In this document: positions 54,229-61,457 of the stretch, one piece after another | Layout of the letters: each line of letters starts with the position of its first letter | Numbering within the stretch: position 1 is the stretch's first letter | Assembly: GCA_016187925.1 (NCBI GenBank) | Contig: JACPIS010000037.1 | Location: forward strand, 1 to 64,000 | Direction: 5' to 3' | From: Opitutia bacterium | GTDB taxonomy: Bacteria > Verrucomicrobiota > Verrucomicrobiia > Opitutales > Opitutaceae | DNA length: 64,000 nt | Position numbers and translations under genes: made by a program | Notes under the pieces: generated by a model | Seen by the model: the letters and a program-made list of their open reading frames with translations, nothing else | The model's database searches: none | Told to the model about the DNA's origin: nothing

Positions 54229-55287
54229 TCAGGCGGCTTGGAGGAGGGGTTGATACTCGGCCCCGCTTTTCCAGAGGGCGAGGAGCGTGACGGCGAGCTT
54301 GCGGGCGACGGCGATGACGGCGCGTTTCTTGGCGGACTTGCCGCCGCGCAAGGCGATGCGCTCGCCGGCCTCACGCAAGTGCGAGGGCGGGCCGAAGGGC
54401 CCGAGGATGTAGTGGGCACAGTTGACCAGCAGGCAGCGCAACTGGCCGTTGCCGGCCTTGGTGATGGGCAGCTGCTTGTCGGTGAGACCCGATTGATCCC
54501 TTCGGGGCACGAGTCCGAGGTAGGCGCCCACGTCGCGGGTGTGCGGGAAGCGCGCCGGCGTCTCGACGGTGAGCACGAAGCACAGGGCGGTCAGCGGGCC
54601 GACGCCGTCGACCTGGCGCAGACGGGCGGTGACGGGATATTGCTCATCAGCCATCTGTTCGAGCCGGACGTCGAGTTGTTTGATCTGGGCGTTGAGCGCA
54701 TCGATGGTCTGCAGCAGCGGCTCGACCAGCGCGGCCGTCGCGGCGTCGGCGCGGGCCCGGAACTGGCGCACGAAGGCGGTGGCCTTGACGCCACGGGGCA
54801 CGACCAGCCCGAGGCTCTTCACGAGAAAACGGACACTGTTCATCTGGTTGACGCGGGAGCGCACGAGGGCCTCGCGGACCTTCAGCTGCACCAAGGCGCG
54901 CTGGGCAGACTCGCTGCGGTGCTGCACCGGGCTGAGCAAGGCGGGATCGGCCCGGCCGAGCCGGGCAAGCATCCGCGCGTCCTCCTCGTCGCTCTTGGTC
55001 GTGCTCTGCGAGATCGCCCGCAGCTTGCGGGCGTTGGCCACGATCACCGCGTGGCCCAGGGCCTGGAGCAGGCGGCTCACCCACGGGCTGTGCGTGCCGG
55101 TCTCCATCACGAAGGTGGCCCCGGGATGCTTCTGCGCGAAGGCCGTCAGGCACTCGCGCGTGTTGGTGATCGCTTCCTCGGCGAGAATCTCGCCGGCGGT
55201 AGAGAGGACGCAGGCGCTGTGCTTGCGGTCCCCGAGGTCGATTCCGATCGTGACGTTGTTCGTGGTCATAAGGCGGAGAGTATCCAC
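54229..55287 (-). CDS. IS110 family transposase (DEDD recombinase)
   Basis: A 352-residue IS110-type transposase. The N-terminal RuvC-like domain has TIGIDLGD (Asp), FVMETGTHS (Glu) and KSDEEDARMLARL (Asp pair); a coiled-coil linker follows; the C-terminal Transposase_20 part has VDGVGPLTALCFVLTV, LGLVPRRDQSG and LPITKAGNGQLR. The GTG at 55287 has GGAAG six bases upstream; an ATG at 55269 is the alternative. The gene is complete, with 44 nt of element sequence before it and about 260 nt after it. Confidence 0.93.
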   Translation of the reverse strand: MDTLRLMTTNNVTIGIDLGDRKHSACVLSTAGEILAEEAITNTRECLTAFAQKHPGATFVMETGTHSPWVSRLLQALGHAVIVANARKLRAISQSTTKSDEEDARMLARLGRADPALLSPVQHRSESAQRALVQLKVREALVRSRVNQMNSVRFLVKSLGLVVPRGVKATAFVRQFRARADAATAALVEPLLQTIDALNAQIKQLDVRLEQMADEQYPVTARLRQVDGVGPLTALCFVLTVETPARFPHTRDVGAYLGLVPRRDQSGLTDKQLPITKAGNGQLRCLLVNCAHYILGPFGPPSHLREAGERIALRGGKSAKKRAVIAVARKLAVTLLALWKSGAEYQPLLQAA

Positions 55288-55332
55288 CTCACACTTCCGT
55301 GCGAGGCGCTCTACGCCTTCTCATTCCTACTG

Positions 55333-55346
55333 GTTGGGCGTTTTCT
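55333..55346 (-). other. attC site b4, R'' part
   Basis: GCCCAAC (minus strand, 55333-55339) lies 7 nt after the stop of the upstream cassette gene and directly before the IS boundary. It is the missing R'' of the site at 53878-53968. Confidence 0.85.
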
Positions 55347-55772
55347 TCATGCGATAAGAGAGGCACGGTAATTTTCTTTGTGGGTCAAACGAGTGCAGTC
55401 TTTCTGTGGACAGAAAAATCGGTCCGACTTCTCCTGCAAAAGCGACTCGATGCCTCGATTCAAACAGGAAGGACAATAATGTAGTCCCGTCTTCTTATGT
55501 CTCCACACACCAACTTGCGGTATGAATTCCAAGTCCCTCTTCAATCGCCTGATTCCCGAGCGGCTCCAAATAAAGTAACCAACCAAAACCAGATTTAGCG
55601 CGAGGGACAGCAAAAGAGCCGACGCGAGCGACTCCTTCTTGATTGCCGGAAAGACCGATGTCACGACCGCTGCCCATGCGTCTCGGCCGATGAATGCCAG
55701 TAAGATGCCCAAGCCCGAAAGCAGAACCGTCAGCGCGCTTCGAGTCAGCTCTTCTTTAATCAACTTTAGCAT
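55347..55772 (-). CDS. Membrane protein with C-terminal zinc-ribbon-like motif, cassette-borne
   Basis: A 141-residue protein from ATG 55772: two hydrophobic segments (SALTVLLSGLGILLAFIG; ALLLSLALNLVLVGYFIW), then a soluble tail with HYCPSCLN and FFCPQKDC, a C-x2-C / C-x4-C-like metal site. An in-frame ATG at 55793 would add 7 residues but lies inside the attC R' core of site b5. Similar membrane plus zinc-ribbon proteins are common, uncharacterised cassette cargo. Confidence 0.75.
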   Translation of the reverse strand: MLKLIKEELTRSALTVLLSGLGILLAFIGRDAWAAVVTSVFPAIKKESLASALLLSLALNLVLVGYFIWSRSGIRRLKRDLEFIPQVGVWRHKKTGLHYCPSCLNRGIESLLQEKSDRFFCPQKDCTRLTHKENYRASLIA

Positions 55773-55787
55773 ACGGCGGATTTTTTT

Positions 55788-55854
55788 GCCCATCGTCAGC
55801 AGTCAGACACGACGGGGCGCAGCCCCGTCGTTGTCTGTGATGCTCTGGATGGGC
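55788..55854 (-). other. attC site b5
   Basis: R'' GCCCATC (55848-55854) and R' GATGGGC (55788-55794) are perfect inverses. Between them an ACGACGGGGC / GCCCCGTCGT stem with a TGC-type loop and the same ATCACAGACAAC / GTGTCTGACTG arms as b3. The R' deviates from GTTRRRY in having GAT for GTT. Confidence 0.82.
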
Positions 55855-55857
55855 CGT

Positions 55858-56340
55858 TCATTCGTGTGCTCCAATCAATGCCTGCCAATAAGAGCGGATG
55901 TATGGCTGGTGAACACCGGCGGTGATCTCTTTCGCGAATCTCCCTAGAAGGTCGTCTCGCGACTGATAAGTCGAAGCACGCTGCACAGCCTCTTCCTTCT
56001 TAATCTGCCATATGGCAGACAGAGCGTCGGCCCGGAAATAATCGATCTCCTCGGCGCTTTCGAGAATGCGGCGCAACGCTGGCAAGGCATCGGGGCGACC
56101 GTCGATACCGAGAAAACCAATAGCATACCTTCGCTTCTGCATCTTTGGGTCGGCGACCTCTTGGGCGACGCGCTCATGCACAACGCGGCTGTGAAGAATC
56201 AAAGGGTCCATGAGCATATCTTCCGCCCGATCTTTCGCGGCGTAGAAATCTTGCATCACAGCATCGGCTGACGGCTGGAAAGCGCGCCACGCGATTACAG
56301 CAACGACTCCGAGGCCAAAAAGATATCCGATACGCTTCAT
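55858..56340 (-). CDS. Hypothetical protein with N-terminal signal, cassette-borne
   Basis: A 160-residue protein: a signal anchor (MKRIGYLFGLGVVAVIAWRAF) and a helical mature part with RRYAIGFLGIDGRPDALPALRRILES, which resembles a HEAT-like helical pair. No family is assigned. The ATG at 56340 is 8 nt after the R' of site b6, the standard spacing in this array; an upstream ATG at 56373 would lie beyond the core and is rejected. Confidence 0.78.
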   Translation of the reverse strand: MKRIGYLFGLGVVAVIAWRAFQPSADAVMQDFYAAKDRAEDMLMDPLILHSRVVHERVAQEVADPKMQKRRYAIGFLGIDGRPDALPALRRILESAEEIDYFRADALSAIWQIKKEEAVQRASTYQSRDDLLGRFAKEITAGVHQPYIRSYWQALIGAHE

Positions 56341-56348
56341 CTTTCTTC

Positions 56349-56480
56349 GCCCATCAGTGTTATTGTGCCGCACTCGAAAGCCGCACCGGGAAAGGGTTCA
56401 TGGCGGCATTTCACCCCGCAACTCCCTCGGATTCAAGACCGCAGATTTTGGGTGCGGCTTTACGCGGGTGCAGGTGGTGC
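56349..56480 (-). other. attC-like site b6, head of cassette array 2
   Basis: R' GATGGGC (56349-56355) as in b5, with an 11-bp inverted pair AAAGCCGCACC / GGTGCGGCTTT (56377-56387 and 56451-56461) around about 63 bp. The R'' is not clear (perhaps GCACCAC near 56474). No attI or integrase gene lies beyond it. Confidence 0.6.
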
Positions 56481-56490
56481 TGGCGCGCTC

Positions 56491-56730
56491 TTATTTTTCG
56501 CGGGCCAGGGTCGAGTAGTGTGCGCCCCAATAGAGGGCGAGGCCAGCCAGTCCGCCGACCAAGGCGACGAGGGTCCATTCGCCGCGGGTCAGGATGTGGA
56601 TCGGCTGGTGGCGATAGTTGCGCTCCGACGCATCGCGGTTGATGGCGATGGCAAGCACGCCGTGCATAAACAGCAGGGCGACAGCAGCAAGGACGCCCGA
56701 AGCTCCGGCAAACAGAGGAATGATAGTCAT
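56491..56730 (-). CDS. Small membrane protein
   Basis: A 79-residue protein with two hydrophobic segments (FAGASGVLAAVALLFMHGVLAIAI and WTLVALVGGLAGLALYWGAHY) joined by a charged NRDASERNYRHQPIHILTRGE loop. No family is recognised. It lies just outside the last recognisable attC of array 2, so it may be chromosomal rather than a cassette. Start ATG 56730. Confidence 0.7.
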   Translation of the reverse strand: MTIIPLFAGASGVLAAVALLFMHGVLAIAINRDASERNYRHQPIHILTRGEWTLVALVGGLAGLALYWGAHYSTLAREK

Positions 56731-56859
56731 GGGAGGTTGGTGGCCCGCAGGGGTCAGCTCAATCGAGTCGCCCGATCTTGGCAAGCGCCCAGCAATAAGC
56801 GCGCGGATGTTGCCGCGCGCTTCGGGTGGTCGTCGGGCCCGACTTCGTGTCGGACATTC

Positions 56860-56938
56860 AGGCCTCACACGAGGTGAGGCCCTACGAAAAATGGCGACGC
56901 TGCCGTTCAGCCCGTAGGGCTCGACCTCGCGTCGAGCC
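56860..56938. repeat. Facing REP-like pair (composite unit)
   Basis: AGGCCTCAC-ACGAG-GTGAGGCC followed by CTAC, a short spacer, then GTAGGGC-TCGAC-CTCGC-GTCGAGCC. The same composite occurs twice at 61074-61145 and 61335-61406. 56731-56859 shows no gene. Confidence 0.8.
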
Positions 56939-56945
56939 TCGGTGT

Positions 56946-57872
56946 TTACTTCGCCGTGACGGTGAGCGGAATGGAGCTCTCGCCGGCGCTGCTCTTGAAG
57001 AAGAGCGAGCCGGTGCCGGGTTTGCCGCCTTGCACGGCGACGGTGACGCTGGTCTGGCCGGCGGCGATCATCACCTCGGGCATGACGATGCTCGCGGGGG
57101 CGTCGGTCGTCACGTCCACCAGCATGCCGCCGGCGGGCGCGGGCTGCGGGATGGTGAAGGTGAGGGCCTGCTGTTCGCCGGTGCGGAGCGTGAGCTCCCA
57201 GGGCGTGACCGTGAAGCTGATGGCGTCGACCCGGAACGAGCCGACGTCGAGGTCCTGGCCGCCACCCGCGATGCGCAGGCTGTAGCTGCGGCCGGCGTCG
57301 ACCGCGGGGACGAAGAAGCTGAGCGAGCTGGGCGACTCGAACACCGTGCGCGTGGGCGTGCCGCCGAAATAGACGACGTCGCCGGGCGTGAAGCCCGCAC
57401 CGAGCACGCTGACGCGCGAGCCGACCGGAGCGCGGCTGGCCTCGGGGCGCAGCACATAGCGGCCGGCGACCGCGAGCGAGTAGAGTTCGGAGGTGAGCTC
57501 CTGCACGGCGCCGGTCGAGTTGTTGCCGTTGCGCATCGCGTAATAGGTAATGAAATAATAGGTGGCGCCGGTGCGGCCCGCGGGCAGTTGGTAGTCGAAT
57601 TCCCAGAGGTCCGAGCCGGTCGTGCTCTTCGTCATGTCGAAGCGCTGGCCGTCGATGATGATGGTCGACTTGATGGTCTCGGTCGCGACGTTGCTGGAGG
57701 CGGGGTGGACGCTCGTCGTGATCGTGTAGATCTGCGACGGGTTGGCGGGCACCTTGTCGGGCGTGAGGTTGGTGACGGTCACCGTGGCGCAACCGCTGAA
57801 CACCAGCAGGGCAAGGCCGGCGATGAGCGCCGGGAAGATTCTGCTCGCGTGAGTGAAGGGAGTCTTGTGCAT
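56946..57872 (-). CDS. Putative lipoprotein with IPT/TIG-like domain
   Basis: A 308-residue exported protein: signal IFPALIAGLALLVFSGCAT with the lipobox FSGC at about residue 28. The mature part is beta-rich. Residues ~140-220 (SRAPVGSRVSVLGAGFTPGD; VYFGGTPTRTVFESPSSLSF) have the IPT/TIG immunoglobulin-like pattern, and the C-terminal part is a second Ig-like domain with PEVMIAAGQTSVTVAVQGGKP. No enzymatic motif. It is transcribed divergently from hemW. Confidence 0.85.
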   Translation of the reverse strand: MHKTPFTHASRIFPALIAGLALLVFSGCATVTVTNLTPDKVPANPSQIYTITTSVHPASSNVATETIKSTIIIDGQRFDMTKSTTGSDLWEFDYQLPAGRTGATYYFITYYAMRNGNNSTGAVQELTSELYSLAVAGRYVLRPEASRAPVGSRVSVLGAGFTPGDVVYFGGTPTRTVFESPSSLSFFVPAVDAGRSYSLRIAGGGQDLDVGSFRVDAISFTVTPWELTLRTGEQQALTFTIPQPAPAGGMLVDVTTDAPASIVMPEVMIAAGQTSVTVAVQGGKPGTGSLFFKSSAGESSIPLTVTAK

Positions 57873-57933
57873 TGGGAGGGAAATTCGCCGGCCACGCAGG
57901 CCGCTGATGGTTCGTAAATTAACTCGTTCTTAA

Positions 57934-59280
57934 ATGCCCGGGCACCCCCCAGCGCAAGAAAAAGCCGCGAATAACCCGAGCGGCAGCCCGTCGGAGCCGC
58001 CGCTCGGGCTCTACGTGCACGTGCCGTTCTGCGCCACGACGTGCGACTTCTGTGCGTTCTACCAGACCGTGCCGAAGGCCGATGCCGTGCCGCGCTACCT
58101 CGCGGCCATCGCGGCCGAAGCGCAGTTGGTCGAGTGGACTGCTCCGGTCTCGACCGACGCGGCTGATGTAGGGCGGGGTCTCCCGACCCCGCCGACAGGA
58201 TCAGGCGCGGCGGGATCAGCCTCGGCGGGATCAGGCAATCCCGCCCTACCGCGGCCCGCGTCCGCGAAACGGCGCGTCACCACGGCTTTCTGGGGCGGAG
58301 GCACGCCGGGGCTGTTGCGTGCGGGCGAACTGGAGCAACTCGGCCGGACAATGCTGGCGCACACGGGCGGAGCACCGGACGAGTGGAGCGTCGAGATGGC
58401 CCCGGCGACCGTCACCGCCGAGCGGCTGGCCGTGCTCAAGGCGCTGGGCGTCACACGGATTTCGCTGGGCGTGCAGAGTTTCAACACAGCCTTGCTCGAC
58501 GCGCTCGGCCGCCAGCACACGCCCGCGCAGGTCTACCGCGCCTACGAGCTGATCCGCGGGGCAGGCTTCGCCAGCGTGAATCTCGACCTGATGTTCGCGT
58601 TGCCCGGCCAGGAAGAGGCGCAATGGCGCGCCGATCTCGACGAGGCCATGCGGCTCGCGCCCGACCACCTGTCGACCTACTGCCTGACCTTCGAGGAGGA
58701 CACCGCGCTCTGGGTGAAGCTCTCGCAGGGCAAGGTGAAGCTCGACCCGGAGAAAGAGGCGGCGTTCTACCTGCGCACGTGGGAGTATCTCGCCGCGGCG
58801 GGTTTTGCCCAGTATGAGGTCTCGAATTTCGCCCGGCCGGGCCACGTCTGCCGGCACAACCTCAACACCTGGCGCATGCACGAGTGGGTGGGGCTCGGGC
58901 CGTCCGGCGCCTCGCAGCACGCGGGCTGGCGCGCGAGCAATCCGCCCGACCTCACGCAATGGCACGCCGATGTCGCCGCCGGCCGGCGCGCGCAAAGCGA
59001 CCGCACCGCGCTCACGCCCGCTCTGCTGGCGTCGGACAGCGTGATCTTCGGCCTGCGCATGAACGAAGGCGTGTCGCTGCCGTTGCTGCAGCGGCGTTTC
59101 CCGACGCCGCAATGGAGCGGCCTGCTCGACCTGCTGCCGAAATTCCTGCTCGAAGGCCTGATGACCGACAGCCCCGAGGGCATCATCCGGCTCACACCGC
59201 GCGGCCGCCTCGTGGCCGACGCGGTCGGCGCGGAAATTCTTGAGGCTTTCGGGCCGACGGAGAAAGTCTCCGGCTCATGA
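57934..59280 (+). CDS. hemW: Radical SAM coproporphyrinogen III oxidase-like heme chaperone HemW
   Basis: A 448-residue HemW. The radical-SAM cluster motif is CATTCDFC (Cys33, Cys37, Cys40), followed by TTAFWGGGTPGLL, ISLGVQSFNTALLDALGRQH, VNLDLMFALPGQ and YEVSNFARPGHVCRHNLNTW. HemW is thought to insert heme rather than decarboxylate coproporphyrinogen. Residues ~79-105 (Gly/Ser/Ala/Pro-rich) are encoded by a pair of REP-like palindromes and interrupt the usual short link before the GGGTP motif; the frame is kept open. Confidence 0.92.
   Translation: MPGHPPAQEKAANNPSGSPSEPPLGLYVHVPFCATTCDFCAFYQTVPKADAVPRYLAAIAAEAQLVEWTAPVSTDAADVGRGLPTPPTGSGAAGSASAGSGNPALPRPASAKRRVTTAFWGGGTPGLLRAGELEQLGRTMLAHTGGAPDEWSVEMAPATVTAERLAVLKALGVTRISLGVQSFNTALLDALGRQHTPAQVYRAYELIRGAGFASVNLDLMFALPGQEEAQWRADLDEAMRLAPDHLSTYCLTFEEDTALWVKLSQGKVKLDPEKEAAFYLRTWEYLAAAGFAQYEVSNFARPGHVCRHNLNTWRMHEWVGLGPSGASQHAGWRASNPPDLTQWHADVAAGRRAQSDRTALTPALLASDSVIFGLRMNEGVSLPLLQRRFPTPQWSGLLDLLPKFLLEGLMTDSPEGIIRLTPRGRLVADAVGAEILEAFGPTEKVSGS
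58168..58249. repeat. REP-like pair inside hemW
   Basis: GTAGGGCGGGGTC...GACCCCGCC (58168-58193) and the inverse GGCGGGATC...GATCCCGCCCTAC-type unit (58224-58249) lie head-out within the coding sequence, with GGCGGGATCAG pieces repeated between them. They match the intergenic family in the window. Confidence 0.85.
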
Positions 59281-60014
59281 GCGCGTCACGTATTTTCCCA
59301 AGCGGGTTGCCGAGTGGGAGGGGCTTTATGCCCCGACTTCATGGAGCCGCGGCGCCCTCGCTGCGATCCAGGCTGGCTCGAATCAGGAGATTCCTGTCGG
59401 GGCGTAAAGCCCCTCCCACGTTGTCCCCTTCTGCATTATTCCCTCCCACGTTATCGCCTCAAGGACGGTGCATCGGCGCACGGATCGGCTTCGCGAAAAA
59501 CGCCGGGGAGGCGTGCCTGCTCCGGCTGTTTGGTCTGCTGCTCGCCGCCGTCATGCTCAGCGGTTGCCAGTCCATACCGGCGAGCCAACCCGCGCCCGAG
59601 CCGCTGGTGGCGCGGCTGTTCCTTGAGACGAAGCCCGGCGAGGCGGGCGTGGCGGCGCAGCTGCCGCAGAGCGGCGTGGTGATCAACGTCGCGCCGAAGC
59701 CGGTGTTTGTCGAATACGACATTGCCAACGCCGAGGTGGCGCAGGTCGAGCTGGGGCACTGCCTGATGCTGCAGCTCACGCCCGCGGCGGCGCGCGACCT
59801 CTACCGGCTCTCCGTCGCGGCCAACGGCCGGCGGCTGGTGCTGGCGCTCAACGACGCCTTCCTCGGCGCGCGCCGGATCGAATCGGCGCTGACCGACGGA
59901 GTCGTCCTCGTCTTCGTCGAGTCGCCGGATGACCAGTTACCGGGGCTCGTCGAGCGGATCAAGCGGACCTCGGCCGACCTTGCCGCCGCGGCGCAAAAGG
60001 CGAAAACCGATTGA
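59277..60014 (+). CDS. Putative lipoprotein with uncertain start
   Basis: An open frame of 245 codons beginning in an ATGA overlap with hemW. A lipoprotein signal (LLRLFGLLLAAVMLSGCQS, Cys near residue 97) lies deep inside, and the sequence before it is largely a 106-bp inverted repeat (59314-59419), so the true start is probably downstream, perhaps TTG 59421 or a nearby CTG. The mature domain (PLVARLFLETKPGEAGVAAQ; ARRIESALTDGVVLVFVESP) resembles a SecDF-P1-like or preprotein-translocase-type small domain only loosely; I do not assign it. Confidence 0.7.
   Translation: MSASRIFPSGLPSGRGFMPRLHGAAAPSLRSRLARIRRFLSGRKAPPTLSPSALFPPTLSPQGRCIGARIGFAKNAGEACLLRLFGLLLAAVMLSGCQSIPASQPAPEPLVARLFLETKPGEAGVAAQLPQSGVVINVAPKPVFVEYDIANAEVAQVELGHCLMLQLTPAAARDLYRLSVAANGRRLVLALNDAFLGARRIESALTDGVVLVFVESPDDQLPGLVERIKRTSADLAAAAQKAKTD
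59314..59419. repeat. 106-bp element with 24-bp inverted arms
   Basis: Arms 59314-59337 and 59396-59419 match at 23 of 24 positions (GTGGGAGGGGCTTTA start, inverse end). It has the look of another REP-like unit pair and lies between hemW and the lipoprotein signal sequence. Confidence 0.85.
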
Positions 60015-60016
60015 CC

Positions 60017-61033
60017 ATGCGCCGCCGTCTGCTGTCGGTTTTTCTGCTGTTGCTCGGCACTGCCAGCGGTTGGGCCGCGCGGATCGAGTTCGTCTGGCCG
60101 ACGCCCAACAAGGCGTGGGAACGCGGCCGGCCGATCGAGGATTTCATCCAGCCGACCGCGTCGGGCGACCCGGAGTCGGGCACGTTCGGCGGCGTGCGCA
60201 GCGGCGGCCGGCAATTCCACGAGGGTCTCGACATCAAGCCCGTGAAACGCGACCGCAGCGGCGAGCCGGCCGATCCGATCTTCGCCGCGATGCGCGGCGT
60301 GGTGCGTTACGTGAGCTTGAGCCCCGGCGGGAGCAACTACGGCCGCTACATCGTGATCGAGCACCCCGACCTGCAGCCGGCGGTCTACACGCTCTATGCG
60401 CACCTCGCGCGCGTCGAGCCGGGCATCCGCGCAGGCGCGGCGGTCGAGGCCGGACAGACGATCGCGCTGATGGGCCGCAGCTCCAGCGGACAGGCGATCC
60501 CGAAGGAGCGCGGGCACCTGCATTTCGAGATCGGCCTGCGCGCGACGGACAATTTCGATACATGGTACCGCACGCGGAAATTCGGCAGCCCGAACGAGCA
60601 CGGCGTCTACAACGGCATGAACCTGATGGGCCTCGACCCGCTCGATTTCCTCCGGCAATGGCGCGCGGGCAAGGTCGACGATTTCCAGCAATACCTCAGC
60701 CGGATGCGCGCGGTGGTGCGCGTGCGCGTGGCGACGAGCCGCGTGCCGGACTTCATCTCGCGCTATCCCGCGCTGCTGCGGAAGCCGATGCCGGCGGGGC
60801 TCGTCGCGGGCTGGGAAGTGGAATGCAACTCGACCGGTCTGCCCTTCGCGTGGACGCCGCTCGGGCCAAACGAACTCGTCGGCGCACGGCCGGGCAGCGT
60901 GCAGATCGTGTCGGTGGAAGCAGCACTGGTGCGCGCCAACCGGAGCAAGTCGCTCGTCTATTCGCGGCGCAGCGGCTACGAGCCCGGCTCGGACCTCGCG
61001 ATGATGCTGCAGCAGGTCTTCGGCGTGCGCTGA
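60017..61033 (+). CDS. M23 family metallopeptidase (LytM-like)
   Basis: A 338-residue exported peptidase with signal LLSVFLLLLGTASGWAARI. The M23 zinc motifs are FHEGLDIKP (H-x3-D, near residue 74), the YAHLARVEPG strand with its His, and HLHFEIGLR (H-x-H, near 170). A C-terminal extension of about 140 residues has no motif I recognise. Such enzymes cut or bind peptidoglycan cross-links. I chose ATG 60017, 2 bp after the previous stop; TTG 60011 is the alternative. Confidence 0.9.
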   Translation: MRRRLLSVFLLLLGTASGWAARIEFVWPTPNKAWERGRPIEDFIQPTASGDPESGTFGGVRSGGRQFHEGLDIKPVKRDRSGEPADPIFAAMRGVVRYVSLSPGGSNYGRYIVIEHPDLQPAVYTLYAHLARVEPGIRAGAAVEAGQTIALMGRSSSGQAIPKERGHLHFEIGLRATDNFDTWYRTRKFGSPNEHGVYNGMNLMGLDPLDFLRQWRAGKVDDFQQYLSRMRAVVRVRVATSRVPDFISRYPALLRKPMPAGLVAGWEVECNSTGLPFAWTPLGPNELVGARPGSVQIVSVEAALVRANRSKSLVYSRRSGYEPGSDLAMMLQQVFGVR

Positions 61034-61073
61034 GCCGAGGTTTTGTAGGGCTCGCTCTGCTGTCTAGTCGAGC

Positions 61074-61145
61074 AAGGCCTCACGCGAGGTGAGGCCCTAC
61101 GAGTAAGGGTCTGCTGCTTTGTACGGCTCGACCTTGCGTCGAGCC
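61074..61145. repeat. Composite REP-like unit, copy 1
   Basis: A 72-bp facing pair: AAGGCCTCAC...GTGAGGCCCTAC, spacer, then GTACGGCTCGACC...GTCGAGCC. It aligns over its whole length with 61335-61406. The gap 61034-61457 contains these and further palindromes (near 61180 and 61260-61282), no gene. Confidence 0.85.
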
Positions 61146-61334
61146 GAGCAGGCCGTGGCCCGCTTTGGCGCGGCAGCGCCGGTAGGGACGGACCCGCGAA
61201 GGCTTGCGCACTTCGCGCCGCCGGGCCGTCCGTTCTGCTGGCCAACCGAATCCTTACGGCGGGCCCGGCGGTCCCGCCCTACCGGGGAAGGCCGCGGCCG
61301 CGAGGACGCAGGCCCTCCGGACGAGAAGGCACGC

Positions 61335-61406
61335 AAGGCCTCACACAAGGTGAGGCCCTACGAGTGAGCGTCTGATGTGACGTAGGGCTCGACCTTGTGT
61401 CGAGCC
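61335..61406. repeat. Composite REP-like unit, copy 2
   Basis: A 72-bp segment of the same length and order as 61074-61145. Several differences fall at opposite positions of the same stem or in loops, so folding is kept. Confidence 0.85.
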
Positions 61407-61457
61407 ACGTCAGGCCGCGGCCCGCGGGGATGCGGGCCCTCCTGGGCGTGCTGCCGC

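Larger units (their letters stand above)
53969..55331 (-). mobile_element. IS110/IS1111-type insertion sequence within an attC site
   Basis: A 1363-bp element. A perfect 12-bp inverted repeat, ATGAGAAGGCGT at 53972-53983 and its inverse at 55313-55324, is subterminal: 3 bases lie outside on one side and 7 on the other, as described for IS1111-type elements. The dinucleotide CT (plus strand) abuts both ends, as expected for the IS110 core. Removing the element restores an attC with a 7-nt R''-L'' spacer (CAGTCGC), the same length as in site b1 (AAATCGC). This matches the known IS1111-attC group. The transposase is intact. Confidence 0.88.

Noticed and set aside
54144-55335. 10-bp CCTACTGGTT direct repeat as a target-site duplication
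   Set aside because: One copy lies inside the element and the inverted repeats put the left end at 53969; IS110-type elements do not make long duplications. It is better read as a possible guide segment.
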